A DNA stretch of 64,000 nucleotides. Origin: Ignavibacteria bacterium UBA7675. GTDB taxonomy: Bacteria > Bacteroidota > Ignavibacteria > Kapaibacteriales > UB7675. The position numbers and the translations under genes are program-made. The notes under the pieces were generated by a model. That model had not been told where the DNA came from, ran no database searches, and was given only the letters and a program-made list of their open reading frames with translations. Of the stretch, positions 34,749 to 43,468 are shown in pieces (positions within the stretch are counted from its first letter, which is position 1; each line of letters begins with the position of its first letter). The stretch spans positions 79,123 to 143,122 of the forward strand of contig DLHF01000072.1 in the NCBI GenBank assembly GCA_002483085.1, in the 5' to 3' direction.

Positions 34749-35806
34749 ACTGTCTTTCGGATGTGTTGCACAACGTCTTCTACTTCCCTTACAACGCGAT
34801 CGGGACGAATATCGTTCATACATGCGAACGTCCCAAGCGGGCAGTCTTTTTGTCCATGAATAGAACAGGGTCTGCACGCGAGTTGCTCCATCTCCACCAC
34901 TCTGTCGTTAGCACCTTGTGGAGCGAAGCCAAACATAGGCGATGTAGGGCCAAAAATAGTAATAACCGGACAATGAACAAGATTGGCGAGGTGTGTTGGT
35001 GCGCTATCGTTGCTCACCAGAATATCTGCGCGTTGCAGCAGTGCCAGAGTTTCCGGCAGGCCAGTCTTCCCTGCGAGCGAAACAGCTCCGGACTGGGATG
35101 CGATACGGCTGCACAGTGTTTCGTCGTCGCGACTCCCCGATAGCACTACATTCCAGCCTATTTCTAATAATCTGCGGGCAGCATCAGCCATATGTTCTTC
35201 GGGCCATCGTTTCGTAGGCCAGATAGAGCCGGGCGCCATCACCAGCAAAGGCTTGCCTCTTCCAATCCCGGCTTCGGCAAGCAGCATTTCCACCCGGCGT
35301 GTCGCTTCATCGGGAATGCGAAGCACAGTAGTAGGCGGATGCAGTACGGCATCGCGGGATACATCGGAAAAGGAAGCAAGAAGGGCAAGATTACGCTCTG
35401 CTTCGTGGAGGTGGAACGGATACCGAACGCGCTTACTGTACAAGAATGAAAGCGCGCTGCGGTCGAAACCGACCGAATACCTTGGATGAGCAAAAAACGA
35501 GAGCAGAGTTGTTCGCAGAGAGCGATGCGGAGCGAGAAGACAATCGGCATGGTCGTGCAGTTCCTCTGCCAGCAGCCGGATACCGTTCCATCCGCGTTGT
35601 TTGCCACGCTTATCATATGCAATAACGGTATCTACGGCTGGCACACACGATGCCAACGCAGCACCAGCGGGCGTAGTAACAAGAGTAATAGCTGCATGAG
35701 GATGTATATTACGCACAGCTTGTACTAAGCTGAACACCAATGCAACATCGCCGATAAACGCAGTCTGGACAATAGCAACTCGGGGGAAATCGCAAAGAGC
35801 GCTCAC
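34745..35806 (-). CDS. Glycosyltransferase family 9 (heptosyltransferase WaaF/RfaF-like)
   Basis: Encodes 353 residues from GTG 35806. The family-9 pattern is clear: VAIVQTAFIGDVALVFSLVQAVRN, VMAPGSIWPTKRWPEEHMADAA, LSGSRDDETLC, SLAGKTGLPETLALLQRADILVSNDSAPTHLANLVHCPVITIFGPTSP and the CRPCSIHGQKDCPLGTFACM tail typical of ADP-heptose:LPS heptosyltransferases. I chose GTG because it overlaps the acyltransferase stop in GTGA and has GGGAGAG six bases upstream. An ATG at 35854 would overlap the upstream gene by 52 bp. It adds heptose to the LPS inner core, probably as heptosyltransferase II. Confidence 0.9.
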   Translation of the reverse strand: MSALCDFPRVAIVQTAFIGDVALVFSLVQAVRNIHPHAAITLVTTPAGAALASCVPAVDTVIAYDKRGKQRGWNGIRLLAEELHDHADCLLAPHRSLRTTLLSFFAHPRYSVGFDRSALSFLYSKRVRYPFHLHEAERNLALLASFSDVSRDAVLHPPTTVLRIPDEATRRVEMLLAEAGIGRGKPLLVMAPGSIWPTKRWPEEHMADAARRLLEIGWNVVLSGSRDDETLCSRIASQSGAVSLAGKTGLPETLALLQRADILVSNDSAPTHLANLVHCPVITIFGPTSPMFGFAPQGANDRVVEMEQLACRPCSIHGQKDCPLGTFACMNDIRPDRVVREVEDVVQHIRKTV

Positions 35807-36690
35807 TGGTTCTCTCCCGGCACGTGTTTCCACCGCCTGTGCTGCCACACCCAAAGCTCGGGACGGCGGCGGACAGCCTCTTCCAGCATACTGACATGTC
35901 GCCGCGTCAGCTCTACAATACCTTCTCTGTCGTATTTCAAGTCTTCGTGCGGTACCTGCTTCAGATCGACATAATACGTTCCATCATCCTGCCTTTCGGC
36001 AAAGCCCATAATAATAGGAGCACCGAACTTAAGCGCGAGCACTGCAGGAGCTTCGAACGTAGCAGCGGGACGGCCAAAAAAGGGAACAAATACATCCTTG
36101 TCCGCAGTTGCACTCTGATCGGCAAGCAACGCTATTGCACCACCCGACGACAATATTCGCACCATATCGCGGGCTGCTTTATACATAGAGACAAGTGTAT
36201 TGCCTGTGCGTTGCCGGTAGGAATTGAGCAGGATATCGGCGTATTCGTTGCGCTGCGGTTTCACGATCACCGTAACTGGGACAGCAGCAAACAGCGGAAG
36301 AGCGAAGGCCAGCATTTCCCAGTTGCCATAGTGTGCAGAGAGCAAAATCAACCCTTTTCCCTGCCGTGCTGCATCTTCAATAAGATGGAGTCCATCGTAG
36401 CGGATCATAGATCGAATATCGGCATCGGAAAAGGACGGCAAAGCGAGTAGCTCGGCCAGCGTAATTCCCAGATTATGGTAGGAAGCCTCGGCAGTCTGCC
36501 GAAGCCACTGATCGGAAGAACCAGGAAAAGCACGGGAGAGATTATCTATCGTAATAGCATAACGTGAAGCACCTATTCGGCGCAGCACTGTGCCGAACAG
36601 CCGCCCGAGTCGTATCCTTCCCTGAGTAGAAACGGTTCTGCTTATAACACCTGCGGCTCGCAGGAGTTGTGTAATCAGCCAATTGCCCAC
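35803..36690 (-). CDS. LpxL/HtrB-family lipid A (lysophospholipid) acyltransferase
   Basis: Encodes 295 residues. One N-terminal hydrophobic/amphipathic segment anchors it to the inner membrane. Catalytic SAHYGNWEM holds the HxxxxE variant of the acyltransferase motif; ALLADQSATADKDVFVPFFGRPA and RPELWVWQHRRWK are hallmark blocks of the LpxL/LpxM family, which adds secondary acyl chains to Kdo2-lipid A. It is the first gene of the coupled trio acyltransferase-GT9-kdsD, consistent with LPS assembly. Whether it is LpxL or LpxM cannot be told from sequence. Confidence 0.92.
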   Translation of the reverse strand: MGNWLITQLLRAAGVISRTVSTQGRIRLGRLFGTVLRRIGASRYAITIDNLSRAFPGSSDQWLRQTAEASYHNLGITLAELLALPSFSDADIRSMIRYDGLHLIEDAARQGKGLILLSAHYGNWEMLAFALPLFAAVPVTVIVKPQRNEYADILLNSYRQRTGNTLVSMYKAARDMVRILSSGGAIALLADQSATADKDVFVPFFGRPAATFEAPAVLALKFGAPIIMGFAERQDDGTYYVDLKQVPHEDLKYDREGIVELTRRHVSMLEEAVRRRPELWVWQHRRWKHVPGENQ

Positions 36691-36710
36691 AATCGATTCC
36701 TACTACTTCA

Positions 36711-38129
36711 TCAGCGAGAAAACTGTGCGGCACCCATAATTTCCGCAAAACGTTCATACCATTCCGGCTCGGACAGTTCGTTCTTGGCTGTAGAGTGAAC
36801 CAATGTGTAGTCCACACCATTAAGCTCTACGAAGCAGAACTGCACGCCACCCTGAATAGCGTAATAGTACCAAGTTGCGTATGGTTTGGCTTCTGGGCTG
36901 TAGGGCGCGACATCCACCTTATCAGGTTTGCCATATTGCCGTATCACGCGACCTCTATCGGTGCGCCAGCCCGGGGTTTGTAATGTCGAGAAATAGGTGT
37001 TCGCATAGTTAATCAATGACTCAAAATCTTCTCTGGCTTTATTGCCCGGTATTGCTGGGTCTGGATCTCGTTGTTTCCAGTACACATACAGAAACTTGCG
37101 TTGTGCCGTAAGGTCTGTCAGCAGGCCGTATTTACTCTGTTCATGCGAAGTAATCAGGGGCTGAATTTTTTCGTATTCCTCCTGTACACGCTCTTGTCCC
37201 ATCGTAGAAAATTCGCTCATTTCGTAGTCTTGGCTTTCAGAGTACAGAGAGAAGGTCGGAAGTTTAGCCGAGTTCAACACGTAGAACTTCCTCACACCTG
37301 TTGCAATCACCGCAGAGGCTTCAACATCAGTAATATTCACCTGAAAATAGTACACACCACTTGCCAGCGTATCCAGAGGAAGATTACCGTAGATTGGCAA
37401 CCCGTCGGTAGGAGTATTTTGTTTCTGATTGAAGCTCAGCAGAGGGCGTCTGGCAGCATCAAGCACAGTAAAGTGGAGATTAATACCAGCGGGGGAAAAT
37501 GTATGAGCATTGTACACTTCAAAGTAATACGGCAGCAGCACACCCATGTTCAAGCTATCTTCCGATACTTCTGGTAGAATATACTGGGCAGAAGGGTTGG
37601 GAATAACGGTCATCGAACCTTTCGTATAGGCGGGATTCGCCCCTTCTTCCGCAGGCTCGATGGAGGATGCGAGTAGAATCTCCGACATAGCCAGCCTGTC
37701 TGTTATAGGACTTGTCACAGCAATTAAAAAGCTACGCGACAGAGAATCCTGCCTATTGGCCATATCGGCAGCGACACAATCCACTCTATACTTGCCCGGA
37801 GCCAGCGCGAATTGTTTCACGCCTATCAAATTCCGTACATCTCTGCTGCTGGCTACTGTGGCTGTATTAGCAACAATCCACTGTTCGCTTTTTACAAGTG
37901 TTCCTGCTGTATCTTTAATAGATATCCGGAAGTACATCTCGCCAACAGAGCGTCCATCGCGCTGCTTATAGACAAGTGAAGTATCTGGAAAAGCATAACA
38001 CCACTCCCAAAGCTGCCGCGTTGAGTCATAGCGAAAAATAGTAGCATCGGCATCAAGCCGGATGCTGGGCTGCTGTGCAAAAACAGATGGAACCAGCACC
38101 ACTGCGAGAAGTAGGAGAAGAGATTTCAT
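36711..38129 (-). CDS. Secreted GWxTD-domain protein
   Basis: Encodes 472 residues. ATG 38129 yields a signal peptide MKSLLLLLAVVLVPSVFAQ. The C-terminal domain (about 320-460) is the GWxTD domain of Bacteroidota, Chlorobi and Acidobacteria: RKFLYVYWKQRDPDPAIPGNKAREDFESLINYANTYFS, then PGWRTDRGRVIRQYGKPD, with W-R-T-D corresponding to the name-giving motif. The N-terminal half consists of beta-rich Ig-like segments. The function of the family is unknown; it is exported and often sits near envelope genes, as here, 20 bp upstream of the LPS acyltransferase gene. Confidence 0.88.
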   Translation of the reverse strand: MKSLLLLLAVVLVPSVFAQQPSIRLDADATIFRYDSTRQLWEWCYAFPDTSLVYKQRDGRSVGEMYFRISIKDTAGTLVKSEQWIVANTATVASSRDVRNLIGVKQFALAPGKYRVDCVAADMANRQDSLSRSFLIAVTSPITDRLAMSEILLASSIEPAEEGANPAYTKGSMTVIPNPSAQYILPEVSEDSLNMGVLLPYYFEVYNAHTFSPAGINLHFTVLDAARRPLLSFNQKQNTPTDGLPIYGNLPLDTLASGVYYFQVNITDVEASAVIATGVRKFYVLNSAKLPTFSLYSESQDYEMSEFSTMGQERVQEEYEKIQPLITSHEQSKYGLLTDLTAQRKFLYVYWKQRDPDPAIPGNKAREDFESLINYANTYFSTLQTPGWRTDRGRVIRQYGKPDKVDVAPYSPEAKPYATWYYYAIQGGVQFCFVELNGVDYTLVHSTAKNELSEPEWYERFAEIMGAAQFSR

Positions 38130-38270
38130 AACGCCCCGTCCGCATATAGCGTGAAAGAACAGGTATTGCCGGAGAACCACTATTACGTTCAGCCGGTCGG
38201 AAAGATTACAGTAAGATCGAACAAGCCTTGTTTCTTGTGTATGTCCGATCTGATTTTATCGGGTTGGAAA

Positions 38271-38310
38271 AAAATTGCCGTTGAAAACGCAGGCTTTCAA
38301 CGGCAATTTT
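38271..38310 (-). terminator. Strong terminator after the PorV-like gene (works in either direction)
   Basis: A 16-bp perfect stem AAAATTGCCGTTGAAA/TTTCAACGGCAATTTT with an 8-nt loop, flanked by A and T runs. It lies 21 bp behind the minus-strand stop at 38332 and closes the receptor/secreted-protein/PorV block. Confidence 0.9.
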
Positions 38311-38331
38311 TCATGAGCTCAGCGGTTGCAA

Positions 38332-39363
38332 TTAATAGAGATTGATATTGAGGCTCAATCGATTGAGCAACCCAAAATCCGTCGTGGGATTGATCGAATA
38401 ATCAATTGATCCTTTAAATCCGCCGCTCTCGTATTTCAGGCCAGCTCCAGCAGCAACTCCAAGCTGCTCTTGTCCAACGCGATATCCAGCGCGAACCGAC
38501 ACAAAGTCATTCCATGTATATTCAGCACCTATAGCGTATTGCTCGGGTGCGTCCGACAATGTCTCGAAATCGGCAGCTACGACGAGTTTATTCACTTCAT
38601 CATCTTCGAATACATCGGCAGCAATACCAGCGCGGAACGACAGAGGCATGGAATAGGTTTTGGCAACAATTTCCGTTTCAGTCGGACGCTGTCCAAGGCC
38701 AGTAGTCGGCTCTGTTGTAGCAACAAGATCCTGACCGCTGTAGCGGAATTCACTGCCGAGGTTGTTAATCGAAAAACCAATGCGCAGACCTTGCAGGTCT
38801 GTGCGATACATAGTTCCGATATCGAACACAACGCCAGTACTCGACACACTAGAGAAGCTCTGCTGCACATATTTACCAGTAATGCCAAAGGAGAACTGAT
38901 CGGTAAGCTTACCGCCAAACGTAAGGCCAATGGCGAGATCGGACAGCGAATAATTGGTACCTGTGCCATTCGGATTCTGCAGTGTTGTCACAGGAATATC
39001 ACCGCTGGTAAACGATGTAATACTGATAGCAGCGCGATATTGCTCGCCAACAGGCATTGATGCAGCTACAAAATTGTGCGACAGTCCTGCAAACCACTGC
39101 GTATAGGAAAAGTTAGCCGAAATGCCCTCGACATCCGCAATACCGGCAGAATTCCAGTAGATCGAGGTAATGTCGTTCGACAGCCCGGAATAAGCTCCAC
39201 CCATCCCGGTAGCCCTAGCACCAACACCGATCTTGAGGAACTGTCCGCCTGCCGAACCGACCTTCGTCTGCTCGTCGGCGGCTGTACTACTACTTTGTGC
39301 GAAAGCCGTTCCCGAACCGAGTACCGATGCAGCGCACAGAGCAGAAACAAGTAATCTTTTCAT
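38332..39363 (-). CDS. porV: PorV/PorQ-type outer-membrane beta-barrel protein
   Basis: Encodes 343 residues. ATG 39363 starts a signal peptide (MKRLLVSALCAASVLGSGTAFA). The mature start SAGGQFLKIGVGARATGMGGAYSGLSNDITSIYWNSAGIADVEG is the hallmark of the PorV/UPF0164 family, distant relatives of FadL-like 14-stranded barrels. PorV carries T9SS cargo proteins to the sortase or attachment complex at the outer membrane. The rest alternates beta strands and ends NRLSLNINLY with a terminal aromatic. It is last in the block after the TonB receptor and the large secreted protein. The gene symbol is a family assignment; a paralogue rather than true PorV is possible. Confidence 0.82.
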   Translation of the reverse strand: MKRLLVSALCAASVLGSGTAFAQSSSTAADEQTKVGSAGGQFLKIGVGARATGMGGAYSGLSNDITSIYWNSAGIADVEGISANFSYTQWFAGLSHNFVAASMPVGEQYRAAISITSFTSGDIPVTTLQNPNGTGTNYSLSDLAIGLTFGGKLTDQFSFGITGKYVQQSFSSVSSTGVVFDIGTMYRTDLQGLRIGFSINNLGSEFRYSGQDLVATTEPTTGLGQRPTETEIVAKTYSMPLSFRAGIAADVFEDDEVNKLVVAADFETLSDAPEQYAIGAEYTWNDFVSVRAGYRVGQEQLGVAAGAGLKYESGGFKGSIDYSINPTTDFGLLNRLSLNINLY

Positions 39364-39405
39364 TGTATAAGACTCCGTTTTTTTCAGTGAAATTTGTTTG
39401 TACAC

Positions 39406-39432
39406 GGTCGGCAGGCCAAATACCTGCCGACC
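39406..39432 (-). promoter_or_regulatory. Intergenic hairpin between the large secreted protein and the PorV-like gene
   Basis: Perfect 10-bp stem GGTCGGCAGG/CCTGCCGACC with a 7-nt loop, 15 bp after the upstream stop. No T-run follows on the minus strand, so it is more likely an RNA-processing or stability element, or an attenuator lowering porV relative to upstream, than a full terminator. Confidence 0.5.
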
Positions 39433-39446
39433 GCCGATATCCTATC

Positions 39447-42400
39447 CTACTCCGGTACCAGACGGAAACCACCCATAACAACGGTGAATTTCACAAGGCT
39501 TTCAGCTCCGTTAGGAGTTTTGATTTGCGCAATAAGCGTCTGGCTACCTACCTGCTGCTGGCTTTCGCTGATGAGATTCCATATCTCAATAGGATGATTA
39601 CCGGGCTCTTCCACGGCGAGATCATCGTGCTCGATGGTCTTGATAAGATCACCGGCGATATTGTAGATAATAATCGTACACTTCGGCGGAAGGTGCGTCA
39701 AGTACAGACGGCCTGCATCAGTCGTTGTCTGACCAATGTGTGTTACATAGTAGGGATTCGGTACAACTTTCACCTGCTCAAGCATCTCGTCGGTATAATC
39801 CGCGAGAGCGGGGAAACCGTTGGAGATATTCACCGTAAATTTAGCATCGGGTTCCGGGAAACCAAGAGCTCCACCCAGCAACGAGAATACAACTTTGTCG
39901 CCTGCTTCAAAATCTCTGGTCGGCTGATCTGTTTGTTTTGTCCACTGCGGAGGCGAAGCCTTGCGACCACGCTTATTGGCAAAATCCATAGCAAATTCAG
40001 AACCGGAAGCCATAAGAATATGAACAAAGTCAATGACATCGCTCCCGATGGTTGCGGACAGATAGTAGCGTCCTTGGGTTCCTATGGGAATACCTTTGTT
40101 CTGGCTATTAGCGATACTGCTAGGACCCGCTGCCTGTTTTGGACGATCTGATACAAGGTTATCGCCATTACGGCCATTGACCCAAGCATAAGCTGACAGG
40201 TTATACGTGCCAATCGGTACGTCTTTGGCATCAGGCCATGCGGTTCCATTAGCATCAATGTTAGCTATAGTAAAGTGCGGCACTACTTCTGGATAGTCCA
40301 CGAGCACCTTCTGCCCCGTAGGAGAAGGACGCTCATACGATACAAGGTTTTTAACCTGAACATTGAGATAGGCTACATTTGCTGTTATAGTTCTCAGGTC
40401 GCCCGCACCACCAAAAGTAAGCGACATATCCTCACTGCTACCGGGTAAGAACTCAACTTCGTACTCAGCCGGACCATTGTTATTGCCCTGCCATCTTCCC
40501 AAGCCGTTTACAAATGCAGTATCAACAGTTTTAGCTCCTGCATTAGAGAAGCGGATATTAGCATCAGCATCTCCCTGCGCAACATAGCTTGTATCAGTGC
40601 GGTAGATACCACCCCACTGTTGGATAGCATAGTCAAAGGCAAAACTGAAAGCACCTTTGATTACCTGATCCGGAGCATAAAGGAACGATTTAGTTGTCAC
40701 GGTTCCGGTTCTGATTGATTTCAGCTTCGAGTCCGATACACCAATACCCAGCGAGTCATTACCAGAAGCAAATATCGCTGCATTTTCGCTGAAGTTATTG
40801 GGGAAGACATCATAGGATGCCAGAAGACGACCTTCTGTCACATCGCGAACATCCACCTGGCGACCATAAAAGCCATAAGGTGTTGCGCCTGCTTGCGAGA
40901 AGGGAAAGCGAGCAGCACCCCAAATAGGCGTAAACGTCACCTCAAGAGTGTGTCCACTAAAAAGCTGGCGCAAAAGATCGGCGTCTTCTACCGGGAAACG
41001 GAAATTGTAGAAACCAGCAAACTTTTTACGGTCAGCTTCGCTCATTACAATATCAATTTTCGATTCCATACCAGCAGGAGGCGCCATAGGCGTTGCACGA
41101 ATCAGGTTCTGACCATTACGACCCGAGTTATTCTTACGCGGCGACAAAATACTCTGATCACCTTGGTCATAAGCGCGAACAAAGTAGTAGTAATCGACGT
41201 TGTTGATCAGTCTCTCGGTCGTGCGGAGGTCAGCGGTCTCATCAATCTGGCCGTTTTTGTTATCATCACCGATATCGACATATGTCCGACCATTGGTAAC
41301 GCTGTCCATATATTTATTTATGAACGCAATAGCCGCCGGCATTTTGCCAATGTCGTTGAATTTGATCTCCGCATAGCCATTCTGAATATACGTGTACAGA
41401 TCGCTTACAGAATTTTGCGGATTAGGTACGTTCGCCTTATTGACTTCGATTGTACCGCGCAGCAGACCTGTGAATTCAGCCTGTGTCAGCGAGTTGAAAA
41501 AATCAGCCCATGCACCATTGCCGAAACGCTCTACAGTGTAGATATTTTTGTTTGTGCCACCCAAGCTCACAATACGCAGAGAGTCGATATACGGGCTCAG
41601 AGTATCATCAACTATTGAGCGGGCACGCGAAGTAAGAAACGGCGAAGGGAGAGTCCACTCGGCGAGTTTTTTCCATCCAAACGGACGAACGTCCGCGTCA
41701 TACGGTTTTTCATCGACGTCAAAATCGGTACGGCGAGCACGGTACAGAATGTATCCCATGAAGTCCAGACCGTTTTCAAGTTCATCAACGGACTTTTCCG
41801 ATGCCTCGTCCCAGCTTACAACTACACCATTATTAAGCGGTGTCCAAGTAGCATTGGCACGATCTGGAGGAACTGGTGTACGGAAGTTATCATCGTACAC
41901 GCGCTGTGCAAATTGGTCGGTACGCACAAGTTCTCTTGTATCATCAGCAGATCCTGTAGCGTCCGATCCGGAGGCTGTACGAGCAATAATGAGACCAACG
42001 ACAACACGTGCAGTGTCGTTCGGGTAGAGATCAAACGGGCCTGTGGCCATCAGGAAGCGTTTGTCTCCCGGACCGTTGTCCCCTTCCTTCACGCCAAGAG
42101 TCATAAAGTCATAGCGTGCACCATCATCTGTCGGGTCATTTTCGATTACCCAGTTACGGAAGGTTTTCAGACCAGGACGACGGAACTCACTATTAATAAC
42201 AGAAAGCTGCCTGTCGGTAAGGGCGCGCAGGCGACGGTGCATCAAAAGATCGGCCTCACCAATAGCATTTTCTGCAAGCAGGCTATCGTAGTGTACTTTG
42301 GCCGAGTCTATATAGTTCGAGAGGCTGTCGATCTCGGCTTGCGTCAGGTCGCGATCCGATTCAATACGCTTGTCTTTATTGACAATCGGGCTCTCTAAGA

Positions 42401-43406
42401 AGTCGAATCCGATATAACCAAATCCTTGTCCTGCTTCTCCCTGATTACCATCAGTCCATTGTACTGCAAGGTTCAGAGACGGATCTTCTTCGTAGTAACG
42501 AACACGGTCATTGCTGGCACCAGCTTGTGTATTCGGTGCCTTAGCAATGTCCATATCCATTGCAGGAGCCATCCAACAGTCGCGCAGGGTATCTGTAGAG
42601 CGATTGATAATGGTATAGGCAAGGAACATGAAGTTTCGGTACTGACCAAAGCCCCACGAATACGTCGTATGCTCGATATCAAGGCGCATCGGATAGCCGC
42701 GTTTTCTGGCCTGTACCTCTCCACCTTCATAGTAGCGGAGGTCCGTATCCTTAAAGGTACTGAAGATATCTTCTTCAGAAATATAGGCTGGTCCTTTGGG
42801 GATAGCAGTAACATTCCGCTGGGAAATATCATCAACATACGTACCCAGATATCGCTCAGACTTCAGCGTATCTTTTGCTTGGCCTGCATCCCAAATAGGC
42901 CAGTTCGGGCCATCTTTGGAGAGAAGAGGTGCGCCATCACCGCCGAAATCTGTAGAAAAATATGTGCGGTATTTCTGGATTTTATCAGCTTCAGCTACAA
43001 TTTCATCCCCATCTCCTACCCTGCCAGGGACAAACCACGACTGGCCAGAGTTGGGGTTGTAGGAAATAGCTACCAGTTTATTAAATGAGTCATCAACACG
43101 CTTGAGTGCTGCGAACCAAACACCGCCACCAAAGATATACTGGTTGCTGCTGGTTCGGGGCCAGAAGCCGCCACCTGCATTGGCGTCGACGTTCAGACCA
43201 AAGATACCGTAGTTCGTTGTATAGAAGCGGATATTGCTGACAGTATTTTGCTGCAAATCAAGCAGTTTACCTGTGCGAAGCACTTCTTCCTGAGAACGCT
43301 TTTTGCCGGTACTTTTAGGGTTGGTTCCGGCGAGCGCGTCAACGCCTGTACCTAACAGGGATACCGTTGCCGCAGCCAGAGCCAACTTAAAGAAGGATTT
43401 TCTCAT
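39447..43406 (-). CDS. Very large secreted protein of the TonB-receptor/PorV block
   Basis: Encodes 1319 residues. ATG 43406 follows GAGG six bases upstream and starts a signal peptide MRKSFFKLALAAATVSLLGTGVDALA. An in-frame TTG at 43418 is less likely. The body has no recognised catalytic domain. A fibronectin-III-like part lies around 540-780 (NGVVVSWDEAS...FMGYILYRARRTDF, VDYYYFVRAYDQGD), and the last ~110 residues (LEQVKVVPNPYYV...LTHLPPKCTIIIYNIAGDLIKTIEHDD...) have the PNP start and beta strands of a FlgD-like or T9SS-type C-terminal domain. It probably partners the adjacent receptor at the outer membrane or is T9SS cargo. Function unknown. Confidence 0.72.
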   Translation of the reverse strand: MRKSFFKLALAAATVSLLGTGVDALAGTNPKSTGKKRSQEEVLRTGKLLDLQQNTVSNIRFYTTNYGIFGLNVDANAGGGFWPRTSSNQYIFGGGVWFAALKRVDDSFNKLVAISYNPNSGQSWFVPGRVGDGDEIVAEADKIQKYRTYFSTDFGGDGAPLLSKDGPNWPIWDAGQAKDTLKSERYLGTYVDDISQRNVTAIPKGPAYISEEDIFSTFKDTDLRYYEGGEVQARKRGYPMRLDIEHTTYSWGFGQYRNFMFLAYTIINRSTDTLRDCWMAPAMDMDIAKAPNTQAGASNDRVRYYEEDPSLNLAVQWTDGNQGEAGQGFGYIGFDFLESPIVNKDKRIESDRDLTQAEIDSLSNYIDSAKVHYDSLLAENAIGEADLLMHRRLRALTDRQLSVINSEFRRPGLKTFRNWVIENDPTDDGARYDFMTLGVKEGDNGPGDKRFLMATGPFDLYPNDTARVVVGLIIARTASGSDATGSADDTRELVRTDQFAQRVYDDNFRTPVPPDRANATWTPLNNGVVVSWDEASEKSVDELENGLDFMGYILYRARRTDFDVDEKPYDADVRPFGWKKLAEWTLPSPFLTSRARSIVDDTLSPYIDSLRIVSLGGTNKNIYTVERFGNGAWADFFNSLTQAEFTGLLRGTIEVNKANVPNPQNSVSDLYTYIQNGYAEIKFNDIGKMPAAIAFINKYMDSVTNGRTYVDIGDDNKNGQIDETADLRTTERLINNVDYYYFVRAYDQGDQSILSPRKNNSGRNGQNLIRATPMAPPAGMESKIDIVMSEADRKKFAGFYNFRFPVEDADLLRQLFSGHTLEVTFTPIWGAARFPFSQAGATPYGFYGRQVDVRDVTEGRLLASYDVFPNNFSENAAIFASGNDSLGIGVSDSKLKSIRTGTVTTKSFLYAPDQVIKGAFSFAFDYAIQQWGGIYRTDTSYVAQGDADANIRFSNAGAKTVDTAFVNGLGRWQGNNNGPAEYEVEFLPGSSEDMSLTFGGAGDLRTITANVAYLNVQVKNLVSYERPSPTGQKVLVDYPEVVPHFTIANIDANGTAWPDAKDVPIGTYNLSAYAWVNGRNGDNLVSDRPKQAAGPSSIANSQNKGIPIGTQGRYYLSATIGSDVIDFVHILMASGSEFAMDFANKRGRKASPPQWTKQTDQPTRDFEAGDKVVFSLLGGALGFPEPDAKFTVNISNGFPALADYTDEMLEQVKVVPNPYYVTHIGQTTTDAGRLYLTHLPPKCTIIIYNIAGDLIKTIEHDDLAVEEPGNHPIEIWNLISESQQQVGSQTLIAQIKTPNGAESLVKFTVVMGGFRLVPE

Positions 43407-43468
43407 AGTGAGCCTCAATATGAATAATTATTCGATTCTCTTCTGGATGTGGTTAATAACAGTTTGTA

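Noticed and set aside
39297..40151. A 284-codon plus-strand open frame over the PorV upstream region
   Set aside because: It runs antisense through the signal peptide of the PorV-like gene and the 3' end of the large secreted protein gene, both well supported.
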